A stretch of DNA of 64,000 nt from Bradyrhizobium sp. U87765 SZCCT0048 (lineage in GTDB: Bacteria; Pseudomonadota; Alphaproteobacteria; Rhizobiales; Xanthobacteraceae), in the NCBI RefSeq assembly GCF_018131225.1, contig NZ_JAFCMM010000004.1:372001-436000 (forward strand). The letters are read 5' to 3'. The position numbers and the translations under genes are program-made. The first letter of the stretch is position 1, and every line of letters begins with the position of its first letter. Below, piece after piece: positions 25,968 to 34,968 of the stretch. The notes below the pieces were generated by a model, which was not told the origin of the DNA, searched no databases, and saw nothing but the letters and a program-made list of their open reading frames with translations.

Positions 25968-26060
25968 CTTCAAGTCTCCAGCGTTCTCGTCTCGGACCAT
26001 CCGCGGGTGACAAGCCCGGACGGGATGGCTGGCGCAGCCCGCGCCGTCGCCACCACAGGT

Positions 26061-26705
26061 TCAGGCGGCGGTACTGGCGCGTTCATGGAGTGCGCGATAC
26101 CAGCGCATCGTCGACGGCCCGTCAGGCGCGGCAAAGCTGAGAGCGCTGGATGCGAAATCGATCGTGACGAGGCCGGTGATGTCCGCGACCGTGTAGTGTT
26201 CGCCGGCCACGAACGGGGAAGCCGCCAGGCGCGCTTCGAGATCGTCATAGAAATCCCGGATCCGCTTCATTCCGCGATCGACGATCGCGGGAATCTGCTC
26301 GTAGTCGTGCGGGCCCGCGATGGCGCGCCCCTTGAGATGCGGCGCCCTGTTGCGCACCGTCTCCATGACGGCGGCGAAGCCTTCCAACTCCATACGCCGT
26401 TCCCACATCGAGGCGAGCGCCTTCTCCTTCGGGGTCGCGCCCATCAACGGGCGCTCCGGATAGGCCTCCTCGAAGTAGCGCCAGATCGCCGGCACCTCGC
26501 CAATTGTGGTGCCGTCGCCGAGAAGCAGCGCCGGCACCACGCGCCGCGGATTGATCGCCGCAAACGCGCTGGAGAACTGTTCCCTGGCGCCGAGATCCAC
26601 CGGCACCTGCGCGACACAGATGCCCCGCTCCGCCAGATAGATCCGCACGCGGCGGGAGTTCGGCGATGCGTTGGATTGATAAAGCTTCAGGTTCTCGGTC
26701 TTCAT
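26061..26705 (-). CDS. Glutathione S-transferase family protein
   Basis: A 214-residue GST. The N-terminal thioredoxin-like domain starts LKLYQSNASPNSRRVRIYLAERG (with Ser in the catalytic region) and contains NPRRVVPALLLGDGTTIGEVPAIWRYFEE, the Pro-anchored glutathione site; the C-terminal helical domain has FVAGEHYTVADITGLVTIDFA. It likely conjugates or isomerises an electrophile in the same pathway as the flanking SDRs. It lies 24 bp downstream of an SDR gene. Confidence 0.88.
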   Translation of the reverse strand: MKTENLKLYQSNASPNSRRVRIYLAERGICVAQVPVDLGAREQFSSAFAAINPRRVVPALLLGDGTTIGEVPAIWRYFEEAYPERPLMGATPKEKALASMWERRMELEGFAAVMETVRNRAPHLKGRAIAGPHDYEQIPAIVDRGMKRIRDFYDDLEARLAASPFVAGEHYTVADITGLVTIDFASSALSFAAPDGPSTMRWYRALHERASTAA

Positions 26706-26729
26706 GGCGACGTTCCCTTCAGCAGAGGT

Positions 26730-27482
26730 CTAGAGCTTCGATCCGCCGTCGACGGCGATCGTGGTGCCGGTGATCCAGCGGGCATCGTCGGAAGCCAGGA
26801 ACGCGGCGACCGGAGCGACGTCCTCGGGCTGACCGATCCGCTTGAGCGCCTGCATGCCGAGGATGAACGCCCGCCCCTGTTCGGTCTTCGCGAAGCTCGA
26901 CATATCGGTCTCGATGACGCCGGGCGCGACCGCGTTGACACGGATGCCTTTCGGACCGAGTGCGGCGGCGAAGTGCTTCACGAGCGTATCGACGGCGCCC
27001 TTGGATGCGGCATAGGCGGACAGTTCGCCGACCGCCGCCTGCACCGCGAGAGACGAAAGAAGCACGATGCTGCTGCCTTCGCCGAACAACGGCAGAAGCC
27101 CTTGCACGAGGAAGTACGGCGCGCGGACATTCACCGCGTACAGCCGATCGAAATCCGCCGGCTTCTGGTCCGCGATGGCGGCCGCGCCGCTGATGCCGGC
27201 GTTGGCCACGAGCACGTCAAGCCTGCCGCCGACGATCGCCTTCGTCTTCTGCACGAGGTCGGCGACCGCATCGAGCGAACCGAGGTCGGCCTGGACCGCA
27301 TCGGCCCGGCCGCCGCCGGCGCGGATGTCCTTGAGCAGGCTCTCGGCCTCCGCCCGGGCGTTGCCGTAGTGCACGATCACATGTGCGCCGGCGTTGGCGA
27401 GCACGCGGGCCGTCGCGCGCCCCATTCCGCGCGATGCGCCGGTCACGAGGGCCGTCTTGTTGGCGAGACTGGTCATTGTCAT
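26730..27482 (-). CDS. SDR family oxidoreductase
   Basis: A 250-residue classical short-chain dehydrogenase. Cofactor motif TGASRGMG, NAG near residue 90, the catalytic Ser in VLLSSLAVQ and YAASKGAVD (Tyr-x-x-x-Lys), and the C-terminal DDARWITGTTIAVDGG are all present. The AAGGA Shine-Dalgarno before ATG 27482 selects this start. It lies in the same cluster as another SDR, with a 41-bp gap, and belongs to a different SDR subgroup from the three related copies at 27524, 30946 and 32223. Confidence 0.88.
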   Translation of the reverse strand: MTMTSLANKTALVTGASRGMGRATARVLANAGAHVIVHYGNARAEAESLLKDIRAGGGRADAVQADLGSLDAVADLVQKTKAIVGGRLDVLVANAGISGAAAIADQKPADFDRLYAVNVRAPYFLVQGLLPLFGEGSSIVLLSSLAVQAAVGELSAYAASKGAVDTLVKHFAAALGPKGIRVNAVAPGVIETDMSSFAKTEQGRAFILGMQALKRIGQPEDVAPVAAFLASDDARWITGTTIAVDGGSKL

Positions 27483-27523
27483 ATCCTTCGATTTGATCTG
27501 ATGGTGCATTCGTTCGGTCGGTC

Positions 27524-28282
27524 TCAGCCGGCCGTCTTGCCGCCGTCGACGGTCAGGACATGTCCGGTGACGAACGAGGCGTCGTCCGAACCGACGAAGA
27601 CGATGGCCCGCGCCAGCTCCTCGACGGTGCCGATACGCCCGAGCGGCACGCCCGCGGCCAGAGCCGCCTTGTTCTGTTCGTTGCCGGTGAAGCGATCGAG
27701 CATGCCGGTCTGCGTCGGGCCGGGCGCGACCGCGTTCACGCGGATGCCGGCGCCGGCGACCTCGAGAGCGACGGACTTCGTCAGGCCCTCGACGGCATGC
27801 TTGCTTGCGGCGTAGATCGAGGCATTGGCGGCGCCCTCGTGGCCGTAGGTCGACGAAACGTTCACGATGCTGCCGGCGCCCTGCGCCTTCATGACGCGCA
27901 GCTCGTGCTTCACGCTGAGGATCGTGCCGAGGACGTTGGTATCGAAGGTCGCCGCGTAACTCTCGGCCGTCTGGCTGGTGGCTGGACCCGGCCGGCCCTC
28001 GGTGCCGGCGGCGTTGACCGCGATGTCGAGGCGACCGAAGCGTGCGATGGTCCGATCGACCAGCGCGCTCACGTCATCCTCGTGACGAACATCGGCGCGG
28101 ACGAACTCGGCCTCGGTTCCGACGGCGCGCAGTTCGTTCGCAAGCGCCGCGCCGGCGTCGTCGTGACGACCCGAGACGACGATCTTCGCGCCCCGCCGGG
28201 CGAACGCGAAGGCCGTTGCCCGGGCGATGCCGGTCAGTGCGCCGGTGATCAGGACGACGGGAGCGGTGGCTTGGATGGACAT
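27524..28282 (-). CDS. SDR family oxidoreductase (paralogue B)
   Basis: A 252-residue SDR with TGALTGIARAT in the cofactor loop: the third glycine of TGxxxGxG is Ala. The catalytic SSTYGHEGAANASIYAASK is intact. It closely resembles the SDR at 32223 and the truncated one at 30946, sharing TFDTNVLG, KHAVEGLTK and RVNAVAPGP, so the three are paralogues. It is the first gene of the minus-strand cluster, divergent from the LysR gene at 28459. Confidence 0.87.
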   Translation of the reverse strand: MSIQATAPVVLITGALTGIARATAFAFARRGAKIVVSGRHDDAGAALANELRAVGTEAEFVRADVRHEDDVSALVDRTIARFGRLDIAVNAAGTEGRPGPATSQTAESYAATFDTNVLGTILSVKHELRVMKAQGAGSIVNVSSTYGHEGAANASIYAASKHAVEGLTKSVALEVAGAGIRVNAVAPGPTQTGMLDRFTGNEQNKAALAAGVPLGRIGTVEELARAIVFVGSDDASFVTGHVLTVDGGKTAG

Positions 28283-28458
28283 GGTCTTCTCCTTCGGCAG
28301 GACCCTCTCGGAGGCATACCTGCACAGTCTGGTTTCGCGGACCCGAGGCGCCTGGCCGCTGATGCCGCGCCATTGGCTTCGGTGCTTGCAGAGATAGGCC
28401 TTGCCATCGCGACGGAAAAAGACTTTGTTTCTCTCGGCCCATACCTCAAAGGCATGCC

Positions 28459-29352
28459 ATGGACCTCCGCCATCTTCGCTATTTCGTCGCCGTCGCCGAG
28501 GAAGGCAGCATGACGGTCGCTGCCGAAAAGCGGCTCCATACCGCCCAGCCCTCGCTCAGTCGGCAGATGCGCGACCTGGAGACCGAACTGGGATGCGAAT
28601 TGATGATCCGCGGCGCCAAGGGCGTCGAACTGACGACGGCCGGCCGGGTGTTGCTGGACCATGCCAGGGCGGTCTTGCTTCAGGTCGAGGCCGCGACGGA
28701 GGCGACGCGCCGCGCTTCGGCGTCCGCAAAGCGATCCTTCGTGATCGGCTTTCTGACCGGCTATGAATTCGACTGGCTGGCGGCCGTCATGCGGATTCTG
28801 CGCGACGAATTGCCGAACACCGAGGTCGTCATCCTCAGTTCCTCGTCCCCGGACCTCGCGGATGGACTGACGCGCGGAAAGATTGACCTGGCCTTTCTTC
28901 GCCACGAGCGAAACGCGCCCGGCGTCGTGTTCACAAGACTGATCGACGAACCTCTGATTGTTCTGATGCCCCGGGAGCATCGCCTCGCGAAGCGGGCCGC
29001 AATCACGGCGCACGATATCGCGACGGAGCAACTCGTGGGCGTCCCTCACGACAAGTCGCCCGCGCTCCGCAACGTCACCGACGCATATGGCAAGAAGATC
29101 GGCATCGATCTCACACCGGATCATCTGGTCGACAACCTGTCGATGGCGGTTTCATTGGTGGCGTCCACGGGTGGCATCGCCCTGATGCCGCTCTATGCGC
29201 GAAACCTGCTGCCGGCGACGATGGTCTATCGCCCGCTCGCCGGCCATGCGCCGACGATCGATCTGTCACTGGGCTACAACGAGGCCAACACGTCGCCTCT
29301 TCTGAAGACGATCGTATCGAGGATCGGCGATCTCAAATTTGCCAGCAGCTGA
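28459..29352 (+). CDS. LysR-family transcriptional regulator
   Basis: A 297-residue LysR protein: MDLRHLRYFVAVAEEGSMTVAAEKRLHTAQPSLSRQMRDLE is a textbook N-terminal helix-turn-helix, and the effector-binding domain begins at about residue 92 (FVIGFLTGYEFDWLAAVMRILR). It is divergent from the SDR-SDR-GST-MFS-NTF2 cluster across 176 bp and is the likely regulator of that cluster. It is convergent with egtD. Confidence 0.9.
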   Translation: MDLRHLRYFVAVAEEGSMTVAAEKRLHTAQPSLSRQMRDLETELGCELMIRGAKGVELTTAGRVLLDHARAVLLQVEAATEATRRASASAKRSFVIGFLTGYEFDWLAAVMRILRDELPNTEVVILSSSSPDLADGLTRGKIDLAFLRHERNAPGVVFTRLIDEPLIVLMPREHRLAKRAAITAHDIATEQLVGVPHDKSPALRNVTDAYGKKIGIDLTPDHLVDNLSMAVSLVASTGGIALMPLYARNLLPATMVYRPLAGHAPTIDLSLGYNEANTSPLLKTIVSRIGDLKFASS

Positions 29353-29391
29353 CGGGCCTGCGTCACGGGCCGTGGCTCCGGCGACGCCGCA

Positions 29392-30354
29392 CTAATCCGC
29401 AGACAGCGCGAAGATCGCAAACTCCGGGTTGTCGCTGATCCAGCGCCTTTCGACGGACCAGCCAGCCTGCGCAGCCATGCGCGCGAAGGCGACTGGAGAG
29501 TACTTGTAGGAATTCTCCGTGTGGATGGTTTCGCCGGCCGCGAAGTCGAGCCAGCGGTGCAGCAACGTCACTCTCTGGCGGACGAGGCTGACGAGATGCA
29601 TTTCGATGCGGCTCTCTGCCGCGTTCCAGGACGCGACATGATCGAACGATCCGAGATCGAAGTTCGCTCCGAATTCGCGGTTCAGCCTTGTCAGCAGGTT
29701 CTTGTTGAACGCCGCCGTTACCCCTTCCGCATCGTTGTACGCCGGAACCAGCACGCGCGGCGTCTTGGCGAGATCCGCGCCGACGACAAGTTTCGAGCCT
29801 TGTCCAAACAACCGGCGGACACGCGCCAGGAAATCGACCGCGGCGGACGGCGAGAAATTGCCGATCGTGGACCCGGGAAAGAATCCGGCGATCGACCGGC
29901 CGTCGATCGTGGTCGGCAACGTGAGATGGCGGGTGAAATCGCCGAGGACCGGCATCACGTTCAGCCGGGGATAGTCGCCACGGATCGCCAGCGCGGCAGC
30001 CGATAGCGCGCTCTGGCTGATATCGATCGGCACGTATGCGGACAACAGCGGCAGCGCATCCAGGAGAAGACGTGTCTTGACGCTCGCGCCGCTTCCGAAC
30101 TCAACCAGCACGGACCGGTCCCTGAGAGCGTGAGCCACCTCCGCGGCGATGGATGCCAGCAGCGAGATCTCCGTTCGCGCGACGTAGTATTCCGGTTGAT
30201 CGCAGATCAACTCGAAGAGCCGTGATCCCTCCTCGTCGTAGAGGTACTTGCTGGGCAAGGTCTTCGGCACCGACAGAAGTCCCGCGAGCAGTTCCGCGTG
30301 CGCCGGATGCTGTTCCGGCGTTCGCACCAGCGCCATTGCACTGCCAGCCATCAT
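29392..30354 (-). CDS. egtD: L-histidine N-alpha-methyltransferase (EgtD-like)
   Basis: A 320-residue methyltransferase of the EgtD type: LPSKYLYDEEGSRLFELICDQPEYYVARTEISLL at about residues 33-66, the SAM-binding VLVEFGSGASVKTRLLLDAL at 82-101, and GRSIAGFFPGSTIGNFSPSAAVDFLARV. EgtD trimethylates histidine to hercynine in ergothioneine synthesis. No egtB (sulfoxide synthase) gene is next to it, so it may serve as an orphan or act on another substrate. The gene is at the end of a minus-strand cluster after the DUF427 gene. Confidence 0.87.
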   Translation of the reverse strand: MMAGSAMALVRTPEQHPAHAELLAGLLSVPKTLPSKYLYDEEGSRLFELICDQPEYYVARTEISLLASIAAEVAHALRDRSVLVEFGSGASVKTRLLLDALPLLSAYVPIDISQSALSAAALAIRGDYPRLNVMPVLGDFTRHLTLPTTIDGRSIAGFFPGSTIGNFSPSAAVDFLARVRRLFGQGSKLVVGADLAKTPRVLVPAYNDAEGVTAAFNKNLLTRLNREFGANFDLGSFDHVASWNAAESRIEMHLVSLVRQRVTLLHRWLDFAAGETIHTENSYKYSPVAFARMAAQAGWSVERRWISDNPEFAIFALSAD

Positions 30355-30405
30355 CCCTTCCTTCCGATTCCCTGATCGACGCGCGCCGCAACTCCGCGGG
30401 CAAGA

Positions 30406-30798
30406 CTACGACGGCACCGCATCCTGCACCGGCGTCTCGACAATCGCGTCCACGCGATCGGGATAGAACGCGAGATGGTCCCTGATGACGGCGACGGCCT
30501 CGAAAGGAGCCTCGTACGTCCAGGCGGCATTCCTGGAACGCTCGCCGCCCGCAGGAACGCTGAAGTAGTTGCAGTCCCCCTTGTAGGGACAGTAGGTGGT
30601 GTCCGCGCTGCGTTCGAACGCGGTCATATCGACATCGGCCCTCGGAATGTAGAGCACCGGCGGGTACGTCGCCTCGCGCAGAATGAGCGTCCGCGTCGAA
30701 TTCGCGACGACCTTTCCTGACACCGACACGACGACCCTGTTGGGATTGCTGTCGATCGTGATCGGATGCCCGACGCCGGGCAACTTGACGCTCTTCAT
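30406..30798 (-). CDS. DUF427-domain protein
   Basis: A 130-residue protein of the DUF427 family: HPITIDSNPNRVVVSVSGKVVANSTRTLILREATYPPVLYIPRADVDM, then TTYCPYKGDCNYFSV and the C-terminal AAWTYEAPFEAVAVIRDHLAFYPDRVD. The C-P-Y-K-G segment is the most conserved part of the family. The function is unsettled; the genes often sit beside oxidoreductases. Here it is between the truncated SDR and egtD, on the same strand. Confidence 0.85.
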   Translation of the reverse strand: MKSVKLPGVGHPITIDSNPNRVVVSVSGKVVANSTRTLILREATYPPVLYIPRADVDMTAFERSADTTYCPYKGDCNYFSVPAGGERSRNAAWTYEAPFEAVAVIRDHLAFYPDRVDAIVETPVQDAVPS

Positions 30799-30945
30799 TA
30801 TATTGGCCTCCGTGAGTATCGATTTTCCGGCTCGCGCGCGGCCGCGCGACTACAGAAGACGCTTCGCCGATTCAGGTCGCGGGCCTCTCGCGGGACGACG
30901 AGACTGCGCTTGATGGGCCAGTCGGACTTCGTCCCTCCGTCTGCC

Positions 30946-31362
30946 TCAGCCTGCGGATTTGCCGCCGTCGACATTCAGGATATGGCCGGTCACGAAGCTC
31001 GCATCGTCGGAAGCCAGATACAGAACGGCGCGGGCGATCTCGTCAGGCTGGCCGATCCGCTTCTGGGCGTTGAGCGTGGCCAGATAGGCCTTGACATCTT
31101 CGCCTCCGGTGAAGCGATCGAGCATCGCGGTCTGGATGGGTCCGGGCGCCACCGCGTTGACGCGAATGCCGGAGGCGCCGAACTCCAGCACAACCGACTT
31201 CGTCAGGCCTTCGACCGCATGTTTGCTCGCAGCATAGATCGATGCACCGGCCCCACCCTCGTGACCAAATGTCGAGGAGACATTGATGATGCTGCCGCGA
31301 CCTTGCGCCTGCATGGCCCGCAACTCGTGTTTCATGCTGAGGACCGTGCCGAGCACATTCAC
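30946..31362 (-). pseudogene. Truncated SDR (paralogue C), N-terminal half deleted
   Basis: The frame gives 138 residues beginning at the NVLG motif that in the intact paralogues lies near residue 110. The whole cofactor-binding half (TGxxxGxG, NAG) is missing, while GSIINVSSTFGHEG, IYAASKHAVEGLTK and SFVTGHILNVDGG are kept. The alpha/beta hydrolase gene ends within 5 bp of the break, at the TGA of 31359, so a deletion appears to have fused the hydrolase end to the middle of the SDR. A GTG at the junction could in theory start translation, but without the Rossmann half the product could not bind NAD(P). Confidence 0.8.
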
Positions 31363-32195
31363 GCGTCGAGGAACAGAGAAGCGTGAGCCAGGAAGAGTTC
31401 CGGATACTGGTAGAACGGAGCGTGGCTGGAATCTGGATAGATGATGAGCTGCGCGTTCGGCAGATGCTGTTGCAGGGTGAATCCGTTGATCGTGGGAATG
31501 ATCAGGTCGTTGTGGCCATGCACAACCAGCGCCGGATGATGAATTCCGCTCAGATAATCGAGAACGCCATCGACCTTTTCGTTCGACTTGATGATCGCCT
31601 GATACTGGGCCGCGGCAGATGTCTCGCTGACCTCCGGGCTGCGGTCCCGGCGGCGGTGCTTGCGTTCGAGATACGCCAGACCAGCCGCCCGGCCGGCAGC
31701 AGACGGCGAGAAATGCGCGGCGATCCAGAGATGTTCGGGCGGATCATAGGTCGCGGAAAATATCTCCGCCGATTTGCTCGCCGCGGTGTCGGCGCCGCGC
31801 GGGCCGGTGCCCACCAGCACCAGCTTGCGCACCAGGTCCGGCGCCTGCACCGCGATCTCCTGGGCGATCTTGCCGCCGATCGAGTATCCGAGCACGTCGG
31901 CCTTGCCGATCCCGAGCGCCTTGATGAAGGCGATCGCATCCGCCGCCATATCGGGGAAAGTCGCGGGCACCTCGCCCGAGCTCGCGCCGACACCCGCGTT
32001 GTCGAACAGGATCACCTCGCGGCGCTCGGCCAACCCGTCGGTTATCAGCGGATCCCAATGGTCCATGGTGCCGCGGAAATGGATGTTCATCACGATCGGC
32101 ACGCCGCCCGTCCTGCCAAAACGTCGATACGCGAAGCGGATGCCGTTCGCTTCGACGAATTGGGTTGGCGCGGTGTGGTGGTTATGAGTGGTCAT
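31359..32195 (-). CDS. Alpha/beta hydrolase
   Basis: A 278-residue alpha/beta hydrolase: VLGYSIGGKIAQEIA holds the nucleophile Ser in a G-x-S-x-G elbow, the acid lies in HGHNDLIIPT, and the His in SSHAPFYQYPELF. The N-terminal strand pair reads ANGIRFAYRRFGRTGGVPIVM. It resembles haloperoxidase-like or dienelactone-type hydrolases; the substrate is unknown. It is flanked by SDR copies on the same strand and starts 27 bp after the upstream SDR. Its 3' end is the deletion junction with the truncated SDR. Confidence 0.88.
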   Translation of the reverse strand: MTTHNHHTAPTQFVEANGIRFAYRRFGRTGGVPIVMNIHFRGTMDHWDPLITDGLAERREVILFDNAGVGASSGEVPATFPDMAADAIAFIKALGIGKADVLGYSIGGKIAQEIAVQAPDLVRKLVLVGTGPRGADTAASKSAEIFSATYDPPEHLWIAAHFSPSAAGRAAGLAYLERKHRRRDRSPEVSETSAAAQYQAIIKSNEKVDGVLDYLSGIHHPALVVHGHNDLIIPTINGFTLQQHLPNAQLIIYPDSSHAPFYQYPELFLAHASLFLDA

Positions 32196-32222
32196 CTTGA
32201 AGCTCCCGGTTCCGATGAGGCT

Positions 32223-32969
32223 TTAACTGGCCGTCCTGCCGCCATTGACGCTGACGATATGGCCCGTGATGAACGAGGCCTTGTCCGAGGCCAGGAACAC
32301 AATCGCGTCCGCCAGCTCTTCGGGCCTGCCCGCCCGGCGAAGCGGAATTGAAGCGAGCAGTCCGGACTTGCGGTCAGGCGAGCCGGTGAAGCGGTCGAGC
32401 ATGGCGGTCTCGACGGGACCCGGGGCGACGGCGTTGACGCGGACGCCAAAAGCAGCGGCCTCCAGCGCGCCGGCCTTGGTAAGGCCCTCGACCGCATGTT
32501 TGCTGGCGACATAAAGCGACGCGTTCGCAGCACCGCGGCTGCCCATGGTCGACGAGATGTTGACGATGCTGCCAAAGCCCTGCGACTGCATCACGCGCAA
32601 TTCATGCTTCATGCACAGAAGCACGCCGAGGACGTTGGTGTCGAAGGTCGCGGCGTACGTTTCCGGCGTCTGCTCGGTCAGTGGCCCCGAGGCCCCCTCT
32701 GTGCCCGCGTTGTTGACCGCGACGTCGAGACGGCCGAAGCGCGCAACGATGCCGTCGATCAGCGCGCGGAGATCGTCTTCCTTGCGGACATCGGCACTGA
32801 TGAAGTCGGCTTCCGGACTGAAAGCACGAAGCGCCTTGACGAGTTCTGCTCCGGCTTCTCTTCGCCGTCCGGCGACGACCACGATCGCCCCCGCGCTCGC
32901 AAACGCCATGGCCGCAGCGCGCCCGATTCCCGTCAGCCCGCCGGTGATCAGAACAACCCAACCAACCAT
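32223..32969 (-). CDS. SDR family oxidoreductase (paralogue D)
   Basis: A 248-residue SDR: TGGLTGIGRAA, NNAGTEG, SIVNISSTMGSRGAANASLYVASK with the Tyr-x-x-x-Lys pair, and ASFITGHIVSVNGGR. It is similar along its whole length to the SDR at 27524. It is the first gene of a minus-strand group with the alpha/beta hydrolase, truncated SDR, DUF427 and egtD, divergent from the wHTH-TPR regulator at 33218. Confidence 0.9.
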   Translation of the reverse strand: MVGWVVLITGGLTGIGRAAAMAFASAGAIVVVAGRRREAGAELVKALRAFSPEADFISADVRKEDDLRALIDGIVARFGRLDVAVNNAGTEGASGPLTEQTPETYAATFDTNVLGVLLCMKHELRVMQSQGFGSIVNISSTMGSRGAANASLYVASKHAVEGLTKAGALEAAAFGVRVNAVAPGPVETAMLDRFTGSPDRKSGLLASIPLRRAGRPEELADAIVFLASDKASFITGHIVSVNGGRTAS

Positions 32970-33217
32970 CCCTCACTCCTCGGATCTGCGATCTGTGCTC
33001 GCTTCACTTGAAGGGCCTGTGCGGGCCTACATGGCCGCAATCACGTACGCGGATTGATAGGCAGCTGGGGACTGCCCGTCCTGAAACCGCGCTGAATCAG
33101 TCCGAAATTGTTCTGAAATCCGGGCGATGCCGGCCGACGCTATCGCCTTGCAAGCGCAATCCGCCGGGTGCAATCTTCAAGCGACGCCAGATGGTTCGTC
33201 CGATACCGGAGTAAAAG

Positions 33218-34837
33218 GTGAATATTCGTTCTCAAGACGTCGGATCGGGCGGCCTGAGCTCACCGGATCTCGTCCGGATCGGCGACCTGACCCTCGATCT
33301 GCGGCAGCAGGAGTTGCGCGACGGGGCCGGCGCCCATGTCGATCTGCGAAACCGGTCGTTCGGTGTCCTCCGTCATCTGGTGAAGAATGCAGGGCGGGTC
33401 GTTTCCAAAGATGAGCTGCTGGCCGCTAACTGGCCGGGCTTAAGCGTCACGGAAGATTCGCTTACCCAGTGCATCTCCGACATCCGCCGCCTGCTCGGCG
33501 AGTCCGGACGCGATATTGTGCGCACCATTGCGCGCCGCGGCTATATGATCGTCCTGCCTGAGCCACCTATCAGGACCAAACCAACCTCCTCGACAGGACC
33601 AACGGTCGCCGTCTGGCCCTTTGAGACGGATTCCGGCGCTCTCCAGCGGTTCGCTGATGGCCTGACCCGGCAGATCGTGTTGGCGCTCGGCCGCTTCGGT
33701 GAATTACGCGTTCTGGCGACAAGCGTCGTGCAATCCTACAAGGACCGCTTTGAAGGCACCGCCGACTTCGGCCGCGCCCTCGGCGTCGATTACTTCGTCG
33801 AGGGTGAGTTGCGGTTGGACGGCGACTTGACGCGCGTGGACGTGCACCTGACCGATGCCCGAACGGGTACCCAGCTCTGGACCAAGACCTTCAGGGTCGA
33901 GGTAACCCCCGAAAATCTGCCAACCGTCCAGGATCGGATATCCGGGCAGGCAAGCGCCATGATCGGCAGCTATTGGGGCGCCATCGGTGCCGCCGAGTAC
34001 AAGCACATCCAGAACAAGCCGAGCGCGGAGCTGACGCCATATGAGTGCATCGTCCAGGGCGTGATCGGAATCCCGACGGACGCAACCGTTCTTGAACCTG
34101 TCGCCAAGGCGCGCGAGTGCCTGGAACGCCTGACACGCGAAGAGCCCCGCAATGCGGCCGCATGGGCGGCGCTTGTTCTCGTCTTCAACAATCAAAGGAC
34201 CTGGGGTTTTCCCTCCCCGACGGGAGAGATCGGCAGCATCGAAGATCGTCTTTATCTCGCCGACCTGGCGGTGGATGCCGCAAATCGCGCCGTCGAGATT
34301 GCCCCGAACGACGCGTTCGTCCGCGGCCTGGTTGCGCGGGCGGCGTGGATGGCCTGCCAACCTGATCTGCTTCGGATCGAAACGATGCGTGCCATCGAGC
34401 TCAATCCCAATGATCCTCAGAATCTCGGGCCGCTCGGCAACCTCATGGCCTATGCGGGCTTCTGGGATGAAGGTGTCGCTCTTGCCGAAAAGGGCATCGC
34501 GCTGACCGCTCCCAGCACGCCCCGCTGGTGGTGGTGGGCCTCCGCCAAGCGCGCGTTTGCATATGGCAACTATGCCGAGGCCTTCACGGCCTTTCGCCAG
34601 TCCTACGTCGAGCAGCTCTGGATCAGCCATCTTCACATGGCCTATACGCTGCCGTTCCTCGACCGGACAAGCGAAGCGCAAGCCCACGTGGCAACCCTGC
34701 TTCGCATGAGGCCCGGCTTTACGGTCCGCGAAGCGGACGCCTACTACAAGATGTGGTGCTTCGCGCCGTCGTATCGCGGAAAGATGTGCGATGCATTGCG
34801 GCACGCAGGGCTCCCCGGCGACAGGCTCGCTCCCTGA
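33218..34837 (+). CDS. wHTH-TolB-like-TPR transcriptional regulator
   Basis: A 539-residue protein. Residues about 18-112 are an OmpR/CadC-type winged helix (IGDLTLDLRQQELRDGAGAHVDLRNRSFGVLRHLVKNAGRVVSKDELLAANWPG...DSLTQCISDIRRLLG). Residues about 125-250 resemble the TolB-like part of adenylate cyclase-associated regulators (TVAVWPFETDSGALQRFADGLTRQIVLALGRF). The rest is helical TPR repeats (AIELNPNDPQNLGPLGNLMAYAGFWDEG). There is no cyclase domain and no membrane segment. GTG start at 33218 with GGAG 7 nt upstream. It is divergent from the SDR-hydrolase cluster and is its probable regulator. Confidence 0.85.
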   Translation: MNIRSQDVGSGGLSSPDLVRIGDLTLDLRQQELRDGAGAHVDLRNRSFGVLRHLVKNAGRVVSKDELLAANWPGLSVTEDSLTQCISDIRRLLGESGRDIVRTIARRGYMIVLPEPPIRTKPTSSTGPTVAVWPFETDSGALQRFADGLTRQIVLALGRFGELRVLATSVVQSYKDRFEGTADFGRALGVDYFVEGELRLDGDLTRVDVHLTDARTGTQLWTKTFRVEVTPENLPTVQDRISGQASAMIGSYWGAIGAAEYKHIQNKPSAELTPYECIVQGVIGIPTDATVLEPVAKARECLERLTREEPRNAAAWAALVLVFNNQRTWGFPSPTGEIGSIEDRLYLADLAVDAANRAVEIAPNDAFVRGLVARAAWMACQPDLLRIETMRAIELNPNDPQNLGPLGNLMAYAGFWDEGVALAEKGIALTAPSTPRWWWWASAKRAFAYGNYAEAFTAFRQSYVEQLWISHLHMAYTLPFLDRTSEAQAHVATLLRMRPGFTVREADAYYKMWCFAPSYRGKMCDALRHAGLPGDRLAP

Positions 34838-34968
34838 GCCTCGCGAATGTCCGCACTGGCGGCCATCTGTGCCATCGGTACATGAAAGCCTCTCTCCGGC
34901 GACGTACGCGCCTCTCGCCTGCGTCGCCCTGCGGCTGGTCTGCCTCCGCTGCCGGGCGCAGCGGGGCA

